Shown here: positions 56,335 to 64,000 of the stretch, one piece after another
How positions within the stretch are numbered: the first letter of the stretch is position 1
How the letters are laid out: each line of letters begins with the position of its first letter
Assembly: GCF_009674565.1 (NCBI RefSeq)
Contig: NZ_WKJL01000003.1
Span: 124,001 to 188,000, forward strand
Reading direction: 5' to 3'
Source: Duganella aquatilis
GTDB taxonomy: Bacteria; Pseudomonadota; Gammaproteobacteria; Burkholderiales; Burkholderiaceae_D
Length of the DNA stretch: 64,000 nucleotides
Program-made: the position numbers and the translations under genes
The notes under the pieces: model-generated
Databases searched by the model: none
The model's input: only the letters and a program-made list of their open reading frames with translations
What the model was told of the DNA's origin: nothing

Positions 56335-57573
56335 CTATTCGCCTTTAATGGCGCGGGCGAACGCTTTTTGCGCATCATCCGGCGACTGGTTCTTGTTCCA
56401 GTAGCTGGTCAGCACATCCTGCAGCGCGCCGGTGGTGTCGGGACTGGCCAGCATCTCGGTATTCGGCAGCTGGCGCGATTTGTCCTTCATGATGGCCAGG
56501 CCCTGGCGCGCGCAGATATCCAATTGCGATTCATCGACGTCGCCGCGAATCGGGATCGCCCCCTTGCGCGAGGCGAAGGCCACCTGCGCGGCTGGAGACG
56601 TTACCACATTGGCCAAAAGTTTTTGCGCCTTGACGGCATTGGCGTCATTCGTTTTCGGGAACACGAAAGCGTCGCCGGCGACGATGTACGGCGACTTCGG
56701 ACCGAAGCCCGGATAGCAGCCGAAGTCCTTGCCCGCTACCTGCTTGGCGGCGGCGAACTCGCCCTTGGCCCAGTCTCCCATGATCTGCACGCCGGCCTTG
56801 CCCTGCACGACCATGGCGGTGGCGTCGTTCCAGTTGCGACCCGGCGAGCCGGCGTCCACAAAGCCTTTCAGCTTCTTGAATTCGACCAGCACCTGCTTGA
56901 AGGCCGGCGACATCACGGCCTTCTGGTCGCGGTCGCGGTATACCTTCAGGTACAGGTCCGAGCCGCCCACCATGGCAAAGATGGCGTCGAAGGTGATCTT
57001 CTCCTGCCACACCTGGCCGCCGAAGGCCAGCGGCACCACGCCGGCGGCTTTCAGCTTGCCCAGCTGCGCCAGGAATTCTTCCCAGCTCTGCGGCTCGTTG
57101 GTGATGCCGGCTTTTTTATACGCGGCCTTCGAGTAGAAGAACCATGCGGGCATGTGGATGTCCACCGGCGCGGCGTAGAAGTGGCCGTTGATCTTGATCG
57201 CCTGCAGGATCGACGGCGGCATGATCTGGTCCCACTTGCCGGCGATGGCCACGTCGTCCACGTTGTTCAGCAAGCCTTGCTCGACGAAGTCGCGGAACTG
57301 CTTGGAAGTGTTGAACTGCGCGGCGGTCGGCGCATTGCCGCCGACGATGCGGTTGATGGTGGTGGCGCGCGACTGGTCGGCGCCGGCGATGGCCTGGTCG
57401 ATCCACTGGCCGCCGGCCTTGTTGTACGCTTCCGCAAACTGCTTGACGGCGGCGGACTCGCCGCCCGATGTCCACCAGTGAATCACGGTTGCCTTCAACG
57501 GCGCTTGCGCCTGCGCGCCGCTGACTGCCAGAGCTAGCGCGATGGCGCTGCCCACTTGTGTGGCCTTAAACAT
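56335..57573 (-). CDS. sugar ABC transporter substrate-binding protein
   Basis: The 412-residue periplasmic protein of the MalE-like (family 1) type has a signal peptide (AIALALAVSGAQAQA). The mature domain begins with IHWWTSGGESAAVKQFAEAY, typical of sugar binders. Further signatures are the aromatic-rich ligand region (AAPVDIHMPAWFFYSKAAYK) and the C-terminal QSPDDAQKAFARAIKG. ATG 57573 follows GGGAGACA. It is second in the operon, 55 bp after the GH1 gene. By context the ligand is a beta-glucoside or cello-oligosaccharide. Confidence 0.92.
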   Translation of the reverse strand: MFKATQVGSAIALALAVSGAQAQAPLKATVIHWWTSGGESAAVKQFAEAYNKAGGQWIDQAIAGADQSRATTINRIVGGNAPTAAQFNTSKQFRDFVEQGLLNNVDDVAIAGKWDQIMPPSILQAIKINGHFYAAPVDIHMPAWFFYSKAAYKKAGITNEPQSWEEFLAQLGKLKAAGVVPLAFGGQVWQEKITFDAIFAMVGGSDLYLKVYRDRDQKAVMSPAFKQVLVEFKKLKGFVDAGSPGRNWNDATAMVVQGKAGVQIMGDWAKGEFAAAKQVAGKDFGCYPGFGPKSPYIVAGDAFVFPKTNDANAVKAQKLLANVVTSPAAQVAFASRKGAIPIRGDVDESQLDICARQGLAIMKDKSRQLPNTEMLASPDTTGALQDVLTSYWNKNQSPDDAQKAFARAIKGE

Positions 57574-57628
57574 TCTGTCTCCCATTGGGCGTCGAGCGCC
57601 CATTTTATTCGGATAGCTTACTGGTGTC

Positions 57629-58993
57629 TTACTGCGCGGCCCTCTGCGCTAAAAATTCCGTCACCAGTTTGGCGCTGCGTTTCAGCGTACGTTTTTGCGT
57701 AGCGTAATCGACATGAATGATACCGAAACGGCGCTCATAACCAAAGGCCCATTCGAAATTGTCCATCAGCGACCAGATAAAATAACCGCGCACGTCGACG
57801 CCGGCCTTGACCGCCGCATCCACCGCCGCCAGGTGGCGGTTCAGGAAGGAGATGCGCTGCTGGTCGTTCACTTCGCCGTCCACCACCGCATCGTCGGTGG
57901 CCATGCCGTTTTCCGTGATGTAGATCGGCGGCAGGTTCGGATAGTCGCGGTGGAAGCCGACCAGCAGGTGGCGCAGGCCCTCCGGATACACTTCCCAGCC
58001 CATCTGCGTGCGCTCCACGCCTTCCAGGTCGACTTCGGTGTAGCCATGCTTGCCGTCGCTGACCACGTTGGTGCGGAAGTAGTAATTGATGCCCAAGAAG
58101 TCCAGCGGCGTGCCGATGATGTCCATGTCGCCGGCCAGGATGGTCGGCTCGGCGCCAGGCCACAGCTCCCACAGCGCCGATGGATAGGACTTCTTCAGCA
58201 GCGGATCGAGGATCCAGTTATTGTGCTGCAGCTCGAACAGCCAGGCGGCGCGCTGGCCGGCGCTGTTGCTGTCGGTGCTGGTGCCGCGGCCGACGTTGGC
58301 GACGATGCCCACCTGCGCCTGCGGATCGTTGGCGCGCAGGTGCCGCACCGCCAGGCCGTGGCCCAGCAGCAGATGGTGCATGGCCTGCGTGGCGAACACC
58401 ACATCCTGCTTGCCCGGCGCGTGGTGGCCGGTGCCGTAGCCGTGCATGGCCGAGCACCATGGCTCGTTCAGCGTGGCCCAGGCGTCGACCAGGCCGGCCA
58501 GCTTCTTGCTGATCATGTCGGCGTATTCGGCGAAGCGGTAGGCTGTGTCGCGGTTGACCCAGCCGCCCTTGTCTTCCAGGTGCTGCGGCAGATCCCAGTG
58601 GTACAGCGTGACGTAGGTCTTCAAGCCCTTGGCGCGCAGCGCCGTCAGCAGCTTGCGGTAGAAGGCGATGCCCTGCTCGTTCGGCTGGCCGTCGATGGTC
58701 ATCACGCGCGGCCAGGAGATCGACAGGCGGTAGGCGCCGACCTTCAGGCTGGCCAGCAGCTCCACATCCTCCGGCCAGCGGTGGTAGTGGTCGCAGGCGA
58801 ATTCGCCGGTGTCGCCGGCCAGGGTCTTGCCCGGCGTGGCCGAGAAGGTGTCCCAGATCGACGGCAGGCGACCATCCTCATGGATCGCGCCTTCGATCTG
58901 ATAGGCTGCGGTGGCCGCGCCGATCAGGAAATCCTTGTTCCACAGGACCGAGTCGGCCGGCGGGGTAAACTTCTCATCATTTGCAACTGACAC
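57629..58993 (-). CDS. GH1 beta-glucosidase
   Basis: The 454-residue glycoside hydrolase of family 1 has the acid/base Glu in TLNEPW (about residue 169) and the nucleophile Glu in YITENGMATDD (about residue 361). The N-terminal signature is FLIGAATAAYQIEGA. There is no signal peptide, so it acts in the cytoplasm on sugars brought in by the ABC transporter. The start is one of two adjacent GTG codons (58993 or 58996), GGAG lying 5-8 bp upstream. A longer reading would run through the operator. It is the first gene of the operon. Confidence 0.93.
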   Translation of the reverse strand: MSVANDEKFTPPADSVLWNKDFLIGAATAAYQIEGAIHEDGRLPSIWDTFSATPGKTLAGDTGEFACDHYHRWPEDVELLASLKVGAYRLSISWPRVMTIDGQPNEQGIAFYRKLLTALRAKGLKTYVTLYHWDLPQHLEDKGGWVNRDTAYRFAEYADMISKKLAGLVDAWATLNEPWCSAMHGYGTGHHAPGKQDVVFATQAMHHLLLGHGLAVRHLRANDPQAQVGIVANVGRGTSTDSNSAGQRAAWLFELQHNNWILDPLLKKSYPSALWELWPGAEPTILAGDMDIIGTPLDFLGINYYFRTNVVSDGKHGYTEVDLEGVERTQMGWEVYPEGLRHLLVGFHRDYPNLPPIYITENGMATDDAVVDGEVNDQQRISFLNRHLAAVDAAVKAGVDVRGYFIWSLMDNFEWAFGYERRFGIIHVDYATQKRTLKRSAKLVTEFLAQRAAQ

Positions 58994-59021
58994 CACAAAA
59001 ACTCCTTCGCTGAAACATTGA

Positions 59022-59037
59022 GTGGAAGCGCTTCCAC
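59022..59037 (-). promoter_or_regulatory. LacI-type operator of the GH1-ABC operon
   Basis: Perfect 16-bp palindrome GTGGAAGCGCTTCCAC, 29 bp upstream of the GH1 start. Its arms match the operator at 53314-53329; only the two central-flanking bases differ. Confidence 0.88.
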
Positions 59038-59110
59038 AAGATGTTGTCAATAGTAATACTGAAGAAATTGAGGTGTCAACGGAATTATCGGAATTTTGTA
59101 ATCAAGTTAC

Positions 59111-59144
59111 AAAAACGGCACAGCCACCGTGGTGTGCTGTGCCG
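59111..59144 (-). terminator. rho-independent terminator of phaR
   Basis: On the minus strand CGGCACAGC/GCTGTGCCG (arms 59136-59144 and 59116-59124) is followed by TTTTT (59111-59115). It ends 30 bp after the phaR stop. Confidence 0.9.
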
Positions 59145-59173
59145 CTGGGCCACTACCGAGCTGCGTAGCGAAA

Positions 59174-59728
59174 TTACTTTTTGTCGGTCGGCGGAACCGG
59201 GACAAAGGGGAAGGTGCCGAACAGGTTCTTGCTCTGGTTCTGCATCTGCTCCTGCATCTGCACGAACAGGCTCTTGCTCTGGTCGATGTAGTTGTTCATC
59301 ATGCCCTGCATCATCGGGCCCTGGACATTCATGAACTGGGTCCACATTTCCGGGCTGAACGGCTGGCCGCCCACGGCGGTGCCGGTGGTGAACTTGCGCT
59401 GGATGTCGGTGAAGGCCTGGACGTTCTTTTCCAGGTAGGAGCCCATCATGCCCTGCATGGCGTGGCCGTAGAAGCGGATGATCTGGGCCAGCACATCGCT
59501 GGAGAACATCGGCGCGCCGCTGGCCTCCTCTTCCAGGATGATTTGCAGCAGGATGCTGCGGCTCAGGTCTTCATTGGTCTTGGCATCGACAACGGTGAAC
59601 TCTTCGTTATCCAGCACCAGCTGCTTCACGTCGGTCAACGTGATGTAGGAACTGGTCTGCGTGTCGTACAGACGACGATTCGGATATTTCTTGATCAAGC
59701 GGTCAGCATTTTTTTTCGCACTACTCAT
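59174..59728 (-). CDS. phaR: polyhydroxyalkanoate synthesis repressor PhaR
   Basis: The 184-residue repressor has the PHB/PHA accumulation DNA-binding domain (KKYPNRRLYDTQTSSYITLT, about residues 13-32). A helical PHA-binding domain and a Met/Gln-rich tail (MQEQMQNQ) follow. PhaR binds PHA granules and represses phasin genes until polymer accumulates. The start is ATG 59728 (a GTG at 59731 is possible). It lies downstream of phaC in the same direction, with a 172-bp gap holding its own -10-like TATAAT (59822-59827). Confidence 0.93.
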   Translation of the reverse strand: MSSAKKNADRLIKKYPNRRLYDTQTSSYITLTDVKQLVLDNEEFTVVDAKTNEDLSRSILLQIILEEEASGAPMFSSDVLAQIIRFYGHAMQGMMGSYLEKNVQAFTDIQRKFTTGTAVGGQPFSPEMWTQFMNVQGPMMQGMMNNYIDQSKSLFVQMQEQMQNQSKNLFGTFPFVPVPPTDKK

Positions 59729-59821
59729 CACAGGTCCGTTTTATTGCGCCGCAGCGCATGTCTCTCAATATCGGATAGAAAGCGGACTATTGGTCCCCTT
59801 CCCGCGTGCCTACTTTTACTT

Positions 59822-59827
59822 ATTATA
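59822..59827 (-). promoter_or_regulatory. candidate -10 box of phaR
   Basis: TATAAT on the minus strand, 94 bp before the phaR start in the AT-rich gap after phaC. No convincing -35 is seen. Confidence 0.35.
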
Positions 59828-59900
59828 GAGGCGAACAGATAATTCTTGCACAATCTGATATAAGTTTTGGATTTTATTGCAACGCAGCTAAGTTTTGGCC

Positions 59901-61547
59901 TCAATCCGCTTTCACTTTGACGTAGCGGCCGGGCGCGGCTTCGATCGGCTGGTACTTGGCGTTGCCGGGCTTGGCTTTCGGCTTTACTTTTTTACCCCCG
60001 TTGTCGCTCAGGAACTTGGCCCATTCGGGCCACCAGCTGCCGGCGACTTCGGTGGCGCCTTTAAACCAATTTTCGGCGATCTTGGCCTTGCCGCTGTCGT
60101 TGGTCCAGTAGTTGCGCTTGTTCTTGGCCGGCGAATTGATCACGCCGGCGATGTGGCCGGAGGCGCCCAGCACGAAGCGCGTCTTGCCGGACAGGATGTT
60201 GAGCGAATCGAAGGCCGACGGCCACGGCACGATGTGGTCCTCGCGCGAGCCGTAGACAAACGCCGGCGCGTCAATGCTGCGCAGGTCGACCTTCTCGCCC
60301 GCCACCACCAGTTCGCCGGTCTTGAGCTTGTTTTCCAGGTAGGTGTTGCGCAGATACCAGCAGAACATCGGCCCCGGCAGATTGGTGCTGTCCGAGTTCC
60401 AGTACAGCAGGTCGAAGGCGGCCGGCTCGTTGCCCTTCAGGTAGTTGGACTGCACGTAATTCCACACCAGGTCGTTGGGACGCAGGCTGGAGAAGGTGCT
60501 GGCCAGGTCGCGGCCCGGCATCAGGCCGCCGTCCTTGAGCTGCTGTTCGCGCATCGACACCTGGGTTTCATCGACAAACACATCCAGCACGCCGGTATCG
60601 CTGAAATCGAGGAAGGTGGTCAGCAGCGTCAGGCTGTTGGCGGCCTGCTCGCCGCGCGCCGCCAGCACCGCCAGCGCGGTGGAGACGATGGTGCCGCCGA
60701 CGCAGAAGCCGAACATGTTCAGCTTTTGCACGCCGCTGATGTCCTGCACCACGCGGATCGCTTCGATCACGCCCTTTTCCACGTAATCGTCCCAGGTGGT
60801 GCGGGCCAGCGACTTGTCCGGATTGGCCCACGACACCAGGAACACGGTGTTGCCCTGCTCCACCGCGTAACGCACCAGCGAATTTTCCGGCTGCAGATCG
60901 AGGATGTAGAACTTGTTGATGCACGGCGGCACCATCAGCAGCGGCGTCTGGCTGACGGTCGCGGTTTTCGGCGTGTACTGGATCAGCTGGAACAGCGGAT
61001 TTTCGTACACCACCGTGCCTTCGGTAATCGCCAGGTTGCGGCCGACCTCGAACGCCGATTCGTCCGACAGCGAGATGTGGCCCTTGCCCATATCGCCCAG
61101 CATATTGGCCAGCCCGCGCGTCAGGCTCTCGCCCTTGGTTTCGATCAGCTTCTGCTGCGCTTCCGGATTGGTGGCGAGGAAATTGGCGGGCGACATGGCG
61201 TCAATAATCTGCTGCACGCCAAAGCGGATCTTCTGCTTCTGCTGCGGCGTGGCTTCCACCGTTTCCACCATGGCGTTGAGGAATTTCGCGTTCAGCAGGT
61301 AGGCGGCAGCGTTGAAGGCCGTCATCGGATTGCCCTGCCAGGCGGCCGAGCTGAAGCGGCGGTCGCTCACCGACGGCGTTTTACCGGTCAACAAATCCTG
61401 CCACAGCTCGCCGAAATCCTTCAAGTAGGCGTTCTTCAGCTCCTCCATCGCCTCCGGCTTGATGTGGGCGCCGACATCCTGCATCATGGCGGCCATCGGA
61501 TTGGACTGCATCCAGGCGTTGAAAGCTTGTGGATCGGGCAAATTCAT
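59901..61547 (-). CDS. phaC: class I polyhydroxyalkanoate synthase
   Basis: This 548-residue polymerase joins (R)-3-hydroxyacyl-CoA monomers into PHA. The lipase-box Cys is in GFCVGGTIVS (about residue 290). The catalytic Asp is in the YGSREDHIVPW region (about residue 450) and the His in GASGHIAGVINSP (about residue 479). The N-terminal domain (about residues 1-180) precedes the alpha/beta-hydrolase core. I chose ATG 61547 (MNLPDP). The neighbouring genes lack phaA and phaB; monomer supply is encoded elsewhere. phaR follows downstream. Confidence 0.95.
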   Translation of the reverse strand: MNLPDPQAFNAWMQSNPMAAMMQDVGAHIKPEAMEELKNAYLKDFGELWQDLLTGKTPSVSDRRFSSAAWQGNPMTAFNAAAYLLNAKFLNAMVETVEATPQQKQKIRFGVQQIIDAMSPANFLATNPEAQQKLIETKGESLTRGLANMLGDMGKGHISLSDESAFEVGRNLAITEGTVVYENPLFQLIQYTPKTATVSQTPLLMVPPCINKFYILDLQPENSLVRYAVEQGNTVFLVSWANPDKSLARTTWDDYVEKGVIEAIRVVQDISGVQKLNMFGFCVGGTIVSTALAVLAARGEQAANSLTLLTTFLDFSDTGVLDVFVDETQVSMREQQLKDGGLMPGRDLASTFSSLRPNDLVWNYVQSNYLKGNEPAAFDLLYWNSDSTNLPGPMFCWYLRNTYLENKLKTGELVVAGEKVDLRSIDAPAFVYGSREDHIVPWPSAFDSLNILSGKTRFVLGASGHIAGVINSPAKNKRNYWTNDSGKAKIAENWFKGATEVAGSWWPEWAKFLSDNGGKKVKPKAKPGNAKYQPIEAAPGRYVKVKAD

Positions 61548-61576
61548 GTGCGGTTCCCTAAAGTGAGTTAAACACA

Positions 61577-61795
61577 ATGCTGATTGTTGCTATTGCTTGG
61601 ATTTACGTCGTCGGCCTCATGGCGCTGACGGAAACTTCCGTCGTTGCGGGAATTGTAACGTTTTTGTTCTATTGCGTGCTGCCGCTGGGAACCTTGATAT
61701 ACATCGCCGGCACCGGCAAACGCAAGGCGCGCCGCCGCGCCGCAGAGCAGGCGGCGCGGGACGCCGCCCAGAAAGACCCGGCCATCCCGCGCTAA
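61577..61795 (+). CDS. small hydrophobic protein of unknown function
   Basis: The 72-residue protein has two membrane segments (about residues 2-19 and 22-46). A cytoplasmic basic tail (KRKARRRAAEQAARDA) follows. ATG 61577 is 30 bp from the divergent phaC start, with no visible operon partner. I recognise no family; it is typical of small inner-membrane proteins. It is convergent with pgeF, with 2 bp between the stops. Confidence 0.65.
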   Translation: MLIVAIAWIYVVGLMALTETSVVAGIVTFLFYCVLPLGTLIYIAGTGKRKARRRAAEQAARDAAQKDPAIPR

Positions 61796-61797
61796 GT

Positions 61798-62586
61798 TCA
61801 TTTGATCCAGATTAAAGTCGCCTGGCGGCCGGTGACGCCGTCGCGGCGGTAGGAGTAGAACCGGCCGGAATTGGAGACGGTGCAAAACTCGCCGCCGTGC
61901 ACTTCCTTGACGCCGGTGCGGTGCAGCAGGTAGCGCGCCAGGCCGTAGATGTCGCACAGATACTTGCCGGGCTTGCCTTCGATCAGGCTGAAAGCAGCTT
62001 CGACGTGACGCACGCCGGACTCGTCGACCGCGCCGTTCAGGAAAGCCTGCTTGACGTCGTGACCGACCTCGAACTGGTAGGCGCCGATTGCCGGCCCCAT
62101 CCACGCCATCAGCTCGCCGGCGCCGGCTTCGCGCATGGCGGCCACGGTGTTTTCCAGCACGCCGGAGGCCAGCCCGCGCCAGCCCGCGTGGGCGGCGGCC
62201 ACGGTCTTGCCTTCCTTGTCGCAGAACAGCACCGGCAGGCAGTCGGCCGTCATGATCACGCAGACTTTACCGGGAATGGTGGAGACCGAGGCGTCGGCGT
62301 CCGGCACCTGCTGCGGCCCGATGTCGGCCAGGTTGGCCACCGCCGTGCCGTGCACCTGCGACAGCCAGGCCGGGTCGTCCGGCAGCATCTCGCGCAGGAT
62401 GGCGCGGTTGCGCGCCACATTGTGCGGCTGGTCGCCGACGTGGGTGCCCAGATTCAGGCCGCCGCTGCCCATGCCATCGTCATACGGCGCCGGACTGACG
62501 CCGCCGCGCCGCGTGGTCGACAGCACGCCGACCGTGCCTGGCAGGCCCGGCCAGTTCGGGAACAACCACTGCTGCTGTGTAGACAT
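61798..62586 (-). CDS. pgeF: peptidoglycan editing factor PgeF (YfiH/laccase-domain)
   Basis: The 262-residue protein of the multicopper-polyphenol-oxidase-like (DUF152) family carries the metal-site residues in WLSQVHGTAV, MTADCLPVLF (Cys) and AAHAGWRGLASG (His). PgeF hydrolyses wrongly built UDP-MurNAc-peptides carrying L-Ser. ATG 62586 overlaps the rluD stop by 1 base, so it is translated from the rluD message. Longer upstream readings have no similarity. Confidence 0.93.
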   Translation of the reverse strand: MSTQQQWLFPNWPGLPGTVGVLSTTRRGGVSPAPYDDGMGSGGLNLGTHVGDQPHNVARNRAILREMLPDDPAWLSQVHGTAVANLADIGPQQVPDADASVSTIPGKVCVIMTADCLPVLFCDKEGKTVAAAHAGWRGLASGVLENTVAAMREAGAGELMAWMGPAIGAYQFEVGHDVKQAFLNGAVDESGVRHVEAAFSLIEGKPGKYLCDIYGLARYLLHRTGVKEVHGGEFCTVSNSGRFYSYRRDGVTGRQATLIWIK

Positions 62587-63632
62587 CAAATCTGTTCCGG
62601 TTCCTCGATGCCGGCGCGTGCCAGCAATTCTGCAAAATCGTTGGCCAGCGGCACGATCCACTCGCACTGCTCGCCGGTGGCCGGGTGCACCAGCCCCAGG
62701 CGGCGCGCCTGCAGCGCCTGGCGCGGGAAATAATCGGCCAGGTGCTGCTTGCCGTACACCGTGTCGCCGACCAGCGGGAAGCCGATCGACTGCATGTGCA
62801 CGCGGATCTGGTGGGTGCGGCCCGTTTCCAGGCGGCACTGCACCAGGCTGACCGGACGGCCCTCGCCCAGCTTGCCGCTGGCAATCAGCTGGTAGTGGGT
62901 GATCGCAGGCTTCGAGCCCATGCCGGTCGAGACCGCCATCTTGACGCGGTCGCGCGGGTGACGGCCCATCGCCGCATCGATAGTACCGCTAATCCGCGGC
63001 GTGCCCCACACGACTGCGAAATACTCGCGCTTGACGGTGCGGGCGGCCAGCTGGCGCACCAGGTCGGTCTGCGCGGCCAGCGTCTTGCCGACCACCATCA
63101 GGCCGCTGGTGTCCTTGTCCAGGCGGTGCACGATGCCGGCGCGCGGCACGCCGCTCAGTTGCGGATAGTGGTGCAGCAGGCCGTTGAGCAAGGTGCCGGA
63201 CCAGTTGCCATTGCCCGGATGAACCACCAGGCCGGCCGGTTTATTCACGACAATCAGGTGCTCATCTTCAAAAACAATGTTAAGTTCCATCGGTTCCGGC
63301 TTAAAAGCCTCGTCTTCCGGCTCCGGTTGGGGCAGAATGACGATCTTCTCGTCGCCGTAGACGGTGTCCTTGGTGCTTTTGGCGGTTTTGCCGTCGACCG
63401 TCACGAAGCCATCGGTGATCCAGGTCTGCAGGCGGCCACGGGAAAATTGCGGTACCAGGCCCGAGATGACTTTGTCCAGGCGCTGGCCGCAGTGCTCAGC
63501 AGCCAGTTGGAGTTCGATGGGAGCCAGGCCGTCGTCGTCCTCGCCAAAATCGCTGTCGGCGACCATCAGGTCGGCGTCGGCATCGTGGGCGGAGGAAGAT
63601 TCGGCCAAATTTGGCTTTGCGTTTAATATCAC
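62586..63632 (-). CDS. rluD: 23S rRNA pseudouridine synthase RluD
   Basis: The 348-residue enzyme makes pseudouridines in helix 69 of 23S rRNA. It has an N-terminal acidic extension, an S4 domain (GQRLDKVISGLVPQFSRGR), then the catalytic core. The catalytic Asp is in AGIVHRLDKDTSGLMVV. Further motifs are INKPAGLVVHPGNGN-type and LETGRTHQIRVHM. I chose the GTG at 63632 (MILNAKPNL). A longer ATG at 63701 would run into the start of divergent bamD. It is coupled to pgeF. Confidence 0.92.
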   Translation of the reverse strand: MILNAKPNLAESSSAHDADADLMVADSDFGEDDDGLAPIELQLAAEHCGQRLDKVISGLVPQFSRGRLQTWITDGFVTVDGKTAKSTKDTVYGDEKIVILPQPEPEDEAFKPEPMELNIVFEDEHLIVVNKPAGLVVHPGNGNWSGTLLNGLLHHYPQLSGVPRAGIVHRLDKDTSGLMVVGKTLAAQTDLVRQLAARTVKREYFAVVWGTPRISGTIDAAMGRHPRDRVKMAVSTGMGSKPAITHYQLIASGKLGEGRPVSLVQCRLETGRTHQIRVHMQSIGFPLVGDTVYGKQHLADYFPRQALQARRLGLVHPATGEQCEWIVPLANDFAELLARAGIEEPEQI

Positions 63633-63647
63633 GGTAATCCTATCGGC

Positions 63648-63653
63648 TATAAT
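63648..63653 (+). promoter_or_regulatory. candidate -10 box of bamD
   Basis: Perfect TATAAT 42 bp upstream of bamD ATG 63696, in the 63-bp gap to divergent rluD. Confidence 0.45.
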
Positions 63654-63695
63654 TAGCCTCGTAAAACTTTGGTTAAACAGTTTCTTGCAAAAGAT

Positions 63696-64000
63696 ATGCA
63701 AAAAAAATTAGCGGTAGTCGCAGCAACGGTAGTTCTGCTTGGTTTGTCGGGTTGCGGCCTTTTCTCCGAAAAGATCGACGAAACAAAAGGTTGGAGCGCA
63801 TCGAAATTATACTCGGAGGCGAGCGACGAACTGAATGGTCAGCACTATGAACGTGCAATTCAGTTGTTTGAGAAGCTGGAATCGAGCTATCCATTCGGCA
63901 CCTACGCCCAACAGGCGCAGATGAACATCGCCTATGCCTATTACAAATCGCAGGACCAGGCCCAGGCGCTGGCGGCCGTCGAACGCTTCATCAAGCTGCA
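63696..64000 (+). CDS. bamD: outer-membrane assembly lipoprotein BamD, 3' end cut by window edge
   Basis: The first 101 codons are visible. A lipoprotein signal peptide ends in the lipobox LSGC (VVLLGLSGC, Cys20). TPR-type helices follow (LYSEASDELNGQHYERAIQL, FEKLESSYPFGTYAQQAQM). BamD is the essential lipoprotein of the BAM complex, inserting beta-barrel proteins in the outer membrane. The gene continues beyond the window. It is divergent from rluD, an arrangement seen in other Burkholderiales. Confidence 0.95.
   Translation, partial: MQKKLAVVAATVVLLGLSGCGLFSEKIDETKGWSASKLYSEASDELNGQHYERAIQLFEKLESSYPFGTYAQQAQMNIAYAYYKSQDQAQALAAVERFIKL

Noticed and set aside
62586..63701. Longer rluD start at ATG 63701
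   Set aside because: It would overlap the bamD ATG and its added residues (HIFCKKLFNQSF) have no relation to RluD; GTG 63632 leaves room for both promoters.

Overview
The window is high-GC chromosomal DNA with dense genes and small intergenic gaps. It most likely comes from a betaproteobacterium of the order Burkholderiales, family Oxalobacteraceae (Massilia/Duganella/Janthinobacterium-like). This is inferred from the gene set (PhaC/PhaR, a LivM-LivG fusion, a lipase with its own foldase, many two-domain GGDEF/MCP signalling proteins, a TonB receptor for sugar) and from the gene order bamD / rluD-pgeF-phaC-phaR and prfB-HAD-lysS. No rRNA, tRNA or CRISPR was recognised, and no gene-free stretch exceeds 300 bases.

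Layout. Positions 1-4.7 kb hold a truncated secreted alpha/beta hydrolase, a YbaK-type deacylase, an RcnB-like protein, a DUF4272 protein and an aldo/keto reductase. At 4.67-5.65 kb lies a self-contained REP-associated tyrosine transposase between 27-bp inverted repeats. A branched-chain amino-acid ABC operon (livK-livH-livMG-livF, minus strand) runs from 10.5 to 5.6 kb. CpdB with a Sel1-repeat protein, then prfB (with its programmed frameshift), a HAD phosphatase and lysS follow up to 16.7 kb. The 16.7-21.2 kb stretch contains two damaged genes (a frameshifted unknown gene and an ORF6N pseudogene), PpnN and a POT-family peptide transporter. Next are glpD, PBP1A, a TetR regulator, a lipase-foldase pair, a hendecad-repeat coiled-coil protein, a chemoreceptor and a diguanylate cyclase (21-32 kb). 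A housekeeping block (5'-nucleotidase, mfd, serB) and small stand-alone genes extend to 41 kb.

The 41-48 kb region is the most distinctive. A two-gene DNA-repair pair (radical SAM protein plus DUF4130-UdgX fusion) sits directly behind a perfect LexA-type palindrome, so it is predicted to be SOS-induced. Upstream of it is a tightly overlapping four-gene operon: secreted creatininase-like hydrolase, secreted beta-propeller, PLP-dependent cystathionine beta-lyase and HisC-type aminotransferase. I cannot assign a pathway to this set.

Region 49.7-59.0 kb is a beta-glucoside utilisation locus. It has a LacI regulator, a TonB-dependent receptor, a MalEFGK-type ABC transporter and a GH1 beta-glucosidase. 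Two almost identical 16-bp palindromes lie in front of the receptor and of the GH1 operon, as expected for one LacI regulon. The window ends with phaR, phaC, a small membrane protein, pgeF, rluD and the start of bamD.

Two copies of a 35-bp element containing a perfect 30-bp palindrome lie between convergent genes at 25.3 and 50.8 kb. In both, the palindrome itself supplies the stop codon of the adjoining regulator gene. They share the GGGGTCAG core with the repeats around the transposase.
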